A stretch of DNA of 64,000 nt from Novosphingobium guangzhouense (GTDB taxonomy: Bacteria; Pseudomonadota; Alphaproteobacteria; Sphingomonadales; Sphingomonadaceae). A program made the translations under genes and the position numbers. Location of the stretch: the NCBI RefSeq assembly GCF_002896965.1, contig NZ_LYMM01000033.1, forward strand, positions 1 to 64,000, given 5' to 3'. Below, piece after piece: positions 58,939 through 64,000 of the stretch (positions are counted from its first letter, which is position 1; each line of letters begins with the position of its first letter). The notes below the pieces were generated by a model, which made no database searches, was not told the DNA's origin, and saw nothing but the letters and a program-made list of their open reading frames with translations.

Positions 58939-59295
58939 TTAAACGTCACCACCGAAAGTGAGTTTAAAAAGTAAAGCAACGCTAGGATCATTGAACTGCA
59001 CTTCAAGAGGCTTGATGGATCGCTTTTGCCAAGGGTTAGTAGATAAGTGCATTGCATTAATGTCTGAGCGCATGTTCAGGAACAACTCATTTAAATTAGT
59101 TGAATATCCTGTTTCGGCTGCATGTTCGGACAGCCACTCTCGCATATCGGGTGTGAGCAAATTCCCCTTGATTTTGATGATCGTCTTTTCGCTCAAGACC
59201 AAAGGTGCGCTCGGATCGTTCCCGGAGAGAGTAACGTATGTGACCTTACGGTCATTATTTTCGGGCAAATTGATTTTCAGTATTTCAGGTAGCAT
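58939..59295 (-). CDS. small phage protein, FKLTFGG C-terminal family
   Basis: 118 residues. The end EVQFNDPSVALLFKLTFGGDV is the clearest member of the family with 58034-58264. The first part (TIIKIKGNLLTPDMREWLSE) has no known match. GGGAGAA is upstream of the ATG. It is 33 bp after the helicase gene in the same operon. Confidence 0.65.
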   Translation of the reverse strand: MLPEILKINLPENNDRKVTYVTLSGNDPSAPLVLSEKTIIKIKGNLLTPDMREWLSEHAAETGYSTNLNELFLNMRSDINAMHLSTNPWQKRSIKPLEVQFNDPSVALLFKLTFGGDV

Positions 59296-59328
59296 CGTAG
59301 GTTCTCCCTATCTTATTATTGTTTGATC

Positions 59329-60789
59329 TTACTTTTTACCGGGCCATGGCCTGATCTTGTACGCTTCACCCTTAGCGGCTGCGATTTTCGCCTTTGCGCG
59401 TTCCTTTGAATCCCATGTGCGTTCGGCACCACTAAGAGTGACGCGCTTCTTTGGGGCACCGGCCTGCTTGGGCTCAGGAATATCGGAAGCGATGCGCTCG
59501 ACAGTCGAGCCGGGGAACTTGTCCTGTAGCCACTTTGCAGAGCCTTCGCTGACCACGCAGACCGTAACCGGGGCCGTCGCATTCGGGTTGCGAAGCGAAC
59601 TGCGCATCATGGCCTGATATTCGCCCTGATACTGCATCGTCACTTTGAGTTCTTCCGCCGTGAAACCGATGGCCTTGAGGAATGCAGCGACGCCCGACGA
59701 GTGGTTGATTGCCTTGACGAGAGCAACGGCGTTCTGCCTTACGAACTTCGGACGGTTCAGGCCGTGAACGATCTGAGGCAGCTTGATCCCATCTTCAAAG
59801 ATGCTGTCTTCATGCTTCTTGTTGGACTGGAACAGGAACTCGTCACCAAGTTCGCCTTCCATAGCAGAGCAGACCGCATCAAGGATCGTACCACTTTCAA
59901 AGGTGCTGTTGGCGAACGACTGCGACCAATTTCCCTGAATGAGATACTTGATTGTCAGGCGATGGCCGCTGGTGTGCTGCTGGTAGCGCAGCTTTGTGCC
60001 GATAACCGGATGAGGTTTCCACTGGACGTTATCAAGCCTGCTCCAAATGTGGGCAATCTCCGTGTCCTCGAAGTTCGCACCCATCATCGTCACACTCGCG
60101 AAACCGCTTACAAACTCCGACTTCTGGAACGCATAGAAAGTGATTTCCTTGCGCTTACCTAAGTTGCTAACCAGTTCCGCATATTCCTGAGCGCTAACAC
60201 AAACCAGCTTGTCCTCATTGAGCACGTCATCGGTCAGTTCCTTGAAAAGCCCGAATGCCTTGTCGCCGCTCTTGTTCTCCGACAGTTCGCGCAGTGGGCC
60301 AATGTCGGCTGCTTCCACCACCATGATATCCGGGAGCGTTGCGCTCAGGGGCTCATCGATGCGCAGATGGGCAGTGATGAAGCCATGGGACTTTGCCATG
60401 CTCATATCGTGCGCTGTGAATGCCTGTGGCAATTCATCGACGATCACATGCCAGAACTGACGATACGCATCTGGAAGACGACCAAGAGCCTGCTGGCTGA
60501 TGAGCAGCACTTCACCGATTGCCGGGTCAGTCTGCTCCATATGGTTCAGGATGCGCGCGACAACCGAACGGGAATTGTAAGTGCCCGAGTTGGAAACGAT
60601 GCTGCTTACCGGGACATTGGCGTAGCGCGCTTTGAAGTCGGTTTCGGTCTGATTGATGAGCGGGATGCTGGGCTGCGCGATCAATACCTTTTGATTGTTC
60701 TGGGCAAGCTGCGCGGCGTAATCGATGGCAGCGTAGGTCTTACCGGAACCTGCCGGAGCGCTCACGCTGTAAAATACGGGACTGGACAC
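59329..60789 (-). CDS. SF2-type helicase / ATPase
   Basis: 486 residues. Walker A is APAGSGKTYAAI (about 11-22), motif Ia-like KVLIAQPSIPLINQTE, Walker B VDELPQAF (DELP, about 117), motif III-like LLISQQAL, and a C-terminal Q-x2-R-x-S-x-R-N element (YQAMMRSSLRN, about 393-403) resembling motif VI. A basic C-terminal tail (KKRVTLSGAERTWDSKERAK) may bind DNA. It fits the DEAD/DEAH family of phage and plasmid helicases, possibly for replication or transcription, but the substrate is unknown. Confidence 0.8.
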   Translation of the reverse strand: MSSPVFYSVSAPAGSGKTYAAIDYAAQLAQNNQKVLIAQPSIPLINQTETDFKARYANVPVSSIVSNSGTYNSRSVVARILNHMEQTDPAIGEVLLISQQALGRLPDAYRQFWHVIVDELPQAFTAHDMSMAKSHGFITAHLRIDEPLSATLPDIMVVEAADIGPLRELSENKSGDKAFGLFKELTDDVLNEDKLVCVSAQEYAELVSNLGKRKEITFYAFQKSEFVSGFASVTMMGANFEDTEIAHIWSRLDNVQWKPHPVIGTKLRYQQHTSGHRLTIKYLIQGNWSQSFANSTFESGTILDAVCSAMEGELGDEFLFQSNKKHEDSIFEDGIKLPQIVHGLNRPKFVRQNAVALVKAINHSSGVAAFLKAIGFTAEELKVTMQYQGEYQAMMRSSLRNPNATAPVTVCVVSEGSAKWLQDKFPGSTVERIASDIPEPKQAGAPKKRVTLSGAERTWDSKERAKAKIAAAKGEAYKIRPWPGKK

Positions 60790-60813
60790 TTAAATTACTC
60801 CATTCAAAAGAAT

Positions 60814-60846
60814 ACCCGCTTGCGCGGGTCCAATGCGCAAGCGGGT
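60814..60846. promoter_or_regulatory. 12-bp inverted repeat in helicase leader
   Basis: ACCCGCTTGCGC and GCGCAAGCGGGT surround 9 bases, 25 bp upstream of the helicase start. Read leftward, ATTCTTTT follows, so it could attenuate the helicase transcript. Confidence 0.6.
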
Positions 60847-60921
60847 CGAATATCCCTTTGAATATGAACTCAGGACCGGCTGCCATGAACAGCAGCTTTT
60901 TGGACCCTGCGTTCACAATAC

Positions 60922-60929
60922 TATTTATA
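60922..60929 (-). promoter_or_regulatory. T4-type late promoter-like box TATAAATA
   Basis: A perfect TATAAATA on the minus strand, about 133 bp upstream of the helicase start. The hairpin at 60814-60846 lies between them. Confidence 0.4.
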
Positions 60930-61771
60930 ACAAACTGCTCATTATCGCGTCATTATAGAACTGCATCATAGCCGGGTAACGCGCACCCTTACTGGATCGA
61001 TTGGGTAACGAAACCCTTACTATAGTAATAATTGTTACTGAACTACATACCTAAGGAATTAGCGGGTGATGCTATGACACCTGACTTGTACTGCGAAGCA
61101 GGACAATTCTGGTGGCAATGCATCTCTCGCAGGCAAACCAGATGAGAGCGTCAGCGATCAGATGGTCTTGCCTCCTACGTGTCAGCATTCGGTTAATGAG
61201 CCGTGGATGTAATGACGCTTCGCGCCCTCGCATGGACACTCGCAGGCTCGCATCCATGCGGACCACAAAGACGTGGCTCGTTTGCAGGACTGACCGCTCT
61301 TTCTGCTTCCTGACAGCCCAATTCGGTTTGTCCTGCACGAGCGGTTACGAGTTGTGATTTGTCCTGGGAGTTCGGCAATTCCAGATATCCAGCTACCCCA
61401 ATCCCCCAGGAATCATTTCTAGTGAGAGCCGGGCCGCAGGCCCCTCTAAGGGTGCGCGTTACTGAATTATCCTGCTGCGATTAACCGATTTTTCATGATC
61501 GCTGATTAGTCGAAATCGCGACGGGAGCAATCCCGTTTGCTCTTTGAATAAGTCATCTTTGGAAGCATCTAGCTAGATCACCAGTCGTTCTATCCAGAGC
61601 GGCAATGTCTGGGATCAATTGGTCCTTTGCAGTCTAGCGCAGCGGTTAGTTCCACGACCTGTGGCCGTGCCTCAGGCCGAGTAACTTCGGTTCACTATAC
61701 GCTGAAGATCGGGAGTTGCGGCAGTAATGTCGTGTGTGCTGCTCGGTCATCTTGCTAGAAAGGCACAAAGA
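60930..61771. other. long non-coding region with repeats and antitermination-like site
   Basis: Over 840 bp without a supported gene. A 16-bp inverted repeat GTAACGCGCACCCTTA (60976-60991) / TAAGGGTGCGCGTTAC (61447-61462) spans it. A related GGGTAACG..ACCCTTAC unit lies at 61003-61020. Open frames on both strands at 61072-61357 overlap each other and have no ribosome binding sites. The hairpin-boxA site is at 61521-61545. Confidence 0.55.
61521..61548 (+). promoter_or_regulatory. boxB-like hairpin plus boxA (antitermination-type site)
   Basis: ACGGGA-GCAA-TCCCGT (GNRA-type loop) is followed without gap by TTGCTCTTTGA. TGCTCTTT is the rRNA-operon boxA core, and in rrn leaders a hairpin precedes boxA in this order. 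The next gene starts at 61772. Confidence 0.6.
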
Positions 61772-62479
61772 ATGACCAATAACATCGTCGTTGAACTCAA
61801 TGAAATCGAAGACGCAGTTGCGGACTTCATCAAGGACCACAAGAACCCGGTTGTTGCCGATATCGAAAGCAATGACAAGCAGATCAGTGTTCTGCACGCC
61901 AAGTCGCGGGATCGCACCTACGACATGGTTGCCGCTCTGGTCGATCTTGCCGAACTGCTCTCGGTTGAGACTTCTTCCCCCGGTTACGAGTCTTTCTTGG
62001 TGAGCCGAGCAATCTCGAAGCCTGCTAAGGGCCACAACCCTTATATGGCTTTCATCAAGGCCGTTTTCGCTGTCAAAGGCGTGAATGGTGTTTGGGTGTT
62101 CGGCCCGGAACAGCGCAGCTATGAGAAGCACGCAAATCACGTTCGCTATCTGGTGAACGCGAAGCGCCAAGGGCTCATCGCTGGTAGCGTTCAGGACTTC
62201 ATCAGGTCGTTTGACGGAATGCTGAAAGGCATCGAGGCTCAGGACCGGGAAGACAACCCGAATGCTGCGCAGGCCAAGCGTGTTGCTGACACTCGTTTCG
62301 ACGGGAAGAATGCAATGGCGAAGGCTACGATTTCTGAGACGTTTTCCGCTAAGGATGGCGATCTCGTCGTGATGTATGGTCGGGTCAGCAATGGCCAGAC
62401 TGAGGTGTTGCACGGCAAGGTGGTTGATAATGCCGCCAAGCGCGACAGCATCTATTTCACGATTGGCAAAGCGAAGTGA
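61772..62479 (+). CDS. hypothetical phage protein, 235 aa
   Basis: From the ATG at 61772 (GAAAGG upstream). Mixed alpha/beta with EIEDAVADFIKDHKNPVVAD, AISKPAKGHNPYMAFIKAVF and SFDGMLKGIEAQDREDNPNA. No family recognised. It is a monocistronic unit behind the hairpin-boxA leader and has a strong terminator, suggesting high expression. Confidence 0.7.
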   Translation: MTNNIVVELNEIEDAVADFIKDHKNPVVADIESNDKQISVLHAKSRDRTYDMVAALVDLAELLSVETSSPGYESFLVSRAISKPAKGHNPYMAFIKAVFAVKGVNGVWVFGPEQRSYEKHANHVRYLVNAKRQGLIAGSVQDFIRSFDGMLKGIEAQDREDNPNAAQAKRVADTRFDGKNAMAKATISETFSAKDGDLVVMYGRVSNGQTEVLHGKVVDNAAKRDSIYFTIGKAK

Positions 62480-62485
62480 GAGAGC

Positions 62486-62520
62486 AAAAGCCCCCAAGGA
62501 GCAATCCTTGGGGGCTTCTT
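62486..62520 (+). terminator. intrinsic terminator
   Basis: AAGCCCCCAAGGA-gcaa-TCCTTGGGGGCTT with 13-bp perfect arms, followed by CTTACG; the A-run on the other side allows use in both directions. Confidence 0.9.
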
Positions 62521-62581
62521 ACGTTTTAGGGCAACGGAGAACTTGAGCAGCCCTTCGCGATGAGCATCCTACGTTGACCAA

Positions 62582-63013
62582 CTACTTAGTCTGGAACAGC
62601 TTCGCTTCTGCTGCGCGACGAGTAACAAGCCCATTGCTCACTTTGCCACCGGCCAGACGCCACTTAGCGAACTCCGCAGCGGCCTCCGCGAAATCACCGG
62701 CATTCACCTTCCGAATGAGCGTCGATGACTTCACCTTGCCTGCGCCCAGATTGAACGTGAACGACACAAGCGCGTCGAACTGGCTCTGTGTCAGGGGCAC
62801 TTTCACCATATCCGCAACAGCGCGTTCGAACTTCGCCACGTCCGCGACGAGATAGGCATCAGCCTGCGCTTCGGTGATCTTCATCCCAGATTTTACGTCG
62901 CTGCCTGTGTGGCCGTAGCCGATTGTCAGAACCCCAGCCTGACAACGATACGTGTTGAGCCTTAGGCCCTCGAAATGCTTGATTAGGTCAAGTCCTGTCT
63001 TTGATAGCTTCAT
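62582..63013 (-). CDS. GH24 (T4/P22-type) endolysin
   Basis: 143 residues. The catalytic Glu is in LIKHFEGLRL (residue 15), with TIGYGHT (Asp is replaced in the usual GYGHT context by the same motif, Thr present) and SFTFNLGAG, LVTRRAAEAKLF at the end, as in RrrD/P22 lysozymes. It has no signal or SAR anchor, so export would depend on a holin. It has a weak ribosome binding site (GGAG 17 bases upstream). Confidence 0.93.
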   Translation of the reverse strand: MKLSKTGLDLIKHFEGLRLNTYRCQAGVLTIGYGHTGSDVKSGMKITEAQADAYLVADVAKFERAVADMVKVPLTQSQFDALVSFTFNLGAGKVKSSTLIRKVNAGDFAEAAAEFAKWRLAGGKVSNGLVTRRAAEAKLFQTK

Positions 63014-63076
63014 CCGCTATTTAAGCGGAGACTCCTGCACGGCTGCTGCCGTAGAAGCTATTTTTGAGCAAAATCC

Positions 63077-63084
63077 GATAAGTA
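63077..63084 (+). promoter_or_regulatory. NATAARTA box (GATAAGTA)
   Basis: It lies 47 bp upstream of the ATG at 63132 and overlaps the -35-like TTGACA at 63087. Confidence 0.3.
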
Positions 63085-63131
63085 TATTGACAGCAATAGT
63101 GCTGTTCAAAACCTCTTTCGGAGATCGATCA

Positions 63132-63806
63132 ATGAACCCAACTCTTACCGTGAGCCTCTTTGTCCAGAGAACAAGAAAGGCTCTAGTGAAGCATACCTAC
63201 ACGGCAGCAGTTTACGCAGAAGATCGAGAGACAATGGGCCATGCGATGGCCGAGCAGATCAAGCATTCCGGCCAGCCCAAGCACAAGGAATTCTACTGGT
63301 CGTTTGCGCGCTACCGTCGCAATCACGAAAAAGGCGACATTCAGGAAATGACCGCGATCATGCTGGAATTTCCATATACGAGCCGCGCCGTTCTCATGCA
63401 GGCGCTCGATGAATGTCCCTATGTCCACTACATCATTCACGCGCAGGACGAGATTAACACCAAGCGACCAGAAGAACGCTTGCTCGTCGCTTTCCCGGTC
63501 CAGACGCCAATCACAGAGCCGACCGTTTACACCCGCTGCGCTTCCATCATTCAAGACGATCTGGGCCTAAGGCAGCATTCCACTGGTGACTATTCCAGCA
63601 CTTTCCTGTTCGCCCCATTCGTCGGCTATTGCTCCACCCCAAAGGTCATCCTGAACGACCAAGATCGAGAATTCCTAGACGCCGACGCGCTCTATGAAGC
63701 GAACCGTGGGCGCTGGACCAACGCTGCGTCACTCCAAGTGGGCGCTGAACCTCCCAAGCTAGACCCGACCACGCATCACGACAGCGGCCTCTTCATCTTC
63801 GCATAA
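63132..63806 (+). CDS. hypothetical phage protein, 224 aa
   Basis: Start at the ATG of MNPTLTVSLFVQRT. Contains KHKEFYWSFARYRRNHEKGD, ALDECPYVHYIIHAQDEINT and FLFAPFVGYCSTPKVILND. I do not recognise the family. It is followed after 10 bp by a small gene in the same direction. Confidence 0.65.
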   Translation: MNPTLTVSLFVQRTRKALVKHTYTAAVYAEDRETMGHAMAEQIKHSGQPKHKEFYWSFARYRRNHEKGDIQEMTAIMLEFPYTSRAVLMQALDECPYVHYIIHAQDEINTKRPEERLLVAFPVQTPITEPTVYTRCASIIQDDLGLRQHSTGDYSSTFLFAPFVGYCSTPKVILNDQDREFLDADALYEANRGRWTNAASLQVGAEPPKLDPTTHHDSGLFIFA

Positions 63807-63816
63807 GGGGCACATC

Positions 63817-63981
63817 ATGACCGTAGTTGAAGCGACCACACTCGCGGACAGCGAGGCTGAGGCAATCATCCGTGCTGATCTAACGGCGCTTGGTATCGAA
63901 CCAGCCGATGACGAGCCAGATGTTTGGGCAATCATGTTTGCAGCACTTGAAGCAGCAATCGAAGCCCACAAGCCCAGATAA
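63817..63981 (+). CDS. small acidic phage protein
   Basis: 54 residues starting MTVVEATTLADSEAEAIIRA. Acidic and helical. AGGGG lies 7 bases upstream of the ATG. Function unknown. Confidence 0.6.
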   Translation: MTVVEATTLADSEAEAIIRADLTALGIEPADDEPDVWAIMFAALEAAIEAHKPR

Positions 63982-64000
63982 GTAGACGGACAACAAACAA

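Larger units (their letters stand above)
40990..64000. mobile_element. phage-like integrative element in radC (right end outside window)
   Basis: It begins at the radC junction with a large serine recombinase. It carries tail tip/fibre genes, holin/spanin-like genes, endolysin and a helicase together with accessory genes (DUF2958, toxin-antitoxin, HNH, PIN). Gene density, many 4-bp overlaps and shared non-coding motifs set it apart from the host region. No capsid, portal or terminase gene lies in this part. Confidence 0.85.

Noticed and set aside
61072..61357. Opposing open frames of 81 and 88 codons
   Set aside because: They overlap on both strands, have no ribosome binding site and no recognised motif; treated as non-coding.
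61640..61720. tRNA-like sequence (TAGCGCAGCGGTTAGT...CTGTGG)
   Set aside because: The D-arm looks tRNA-like, but the anticodon stem is mismatched, the T-loop lacks the TTC-A pattern and no acceptor pairing can be formed.

Overview
The window looks like a piece of a sphingomonad (alphaproteobacterial) chromosome, most like Novosphingobium or a close relative. The evidence is the high GC content, the split b and b' subunits of the F0 ATP synthase, the dapF-mtaB-ftsY-septation gene string, and the intergenic inverted repeats common in this group. About 27 kb of ordinary host genes (13.4-41.0 kb) lie between two integrated phage-like elements, and both elements run off the window.

Element 1 (1 to about 13.4 kb) is the right part of a P2-like prophage. 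It carries the tail completion genes S and R and a spanin-like lipoprotein on the minus strand. The tail chaperone pair E/E', the tape measure T, and genes U and D lie on the plus strand. E/E' retains the P2 T6G slippery heptamer in the correct phase, but gene E lacks its N-terminal half exactly where the strand switches, so the element appears rearranged there. An AT-richer cargo segment follows (6.1-9.05 kb: a Cys-His-Asn hydrolase-like protein, a lipoprotein and a hot-dog thioesterase). Next comes a control region: a repressor diverging from a Cro-like gene across an inverted-repeat operator, then a second regulator, an Ogr/Delta-type late activator, small genes and a tyrosine integrase. 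The integrase ends next to the 3' end of a tRNA-Met(CAT), the probable attachment site.

Host region (13.4-41.0 kb). It contains a 2H phosphoesterase, acpP-fabF-mltG, aspS, rnd, oxyR (both redox cysteines present), two MFS transporters, pgsA, csbD, an EVE protein, a 2OG-Fe(II) oxygenase and a GGDEF-EAL protein. After these come the translationally coupled dapF-mtaB-ftsY-septation operon, the F0 operon (atpI-B-E-F'-F), a ydbH-ynbE-ydbL envelope operon and radC.

Element 2 (about 41.0 kb to beyond 64 kb) interrupts radC: the gene stops after 153 codons, just before its JAB/MPN catalytic half, and a large serine recombinase starts about 60 bp further on. The element also carries a small tyrosine recombinase, DUF2958, a HigBA-like toxin-antitoxin pair, an HNH nuclease, a PIN-like predicted RNase and a 30-residue membrane peptide. 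Phage functions are tail-tip and collagen-like fibre genes (both with apparent single-base frameshifts), holin/spanin-like genes, an SF2-type helicase, a GH24 endolysin and many overlapping small genes. Element-wide signals are (i) 13-bp palindromes TCACT-N3-AGTGA at gene borders, (ii) NATAARTA boxes ahead of genes, resembling T4-type late promoters, (iii) hairpin-plus-boxA sites resembling antitermination sites, and (iv) small proteins with a shared C-terminal F-x(2,5)-A-x2-F-K-L-T-[FW]-G-G type motif. Taken together these suggest a large, unusual temperate phage, possibly with T4-superfamily traits. That conclusion is inference and rests on weak individual signals.
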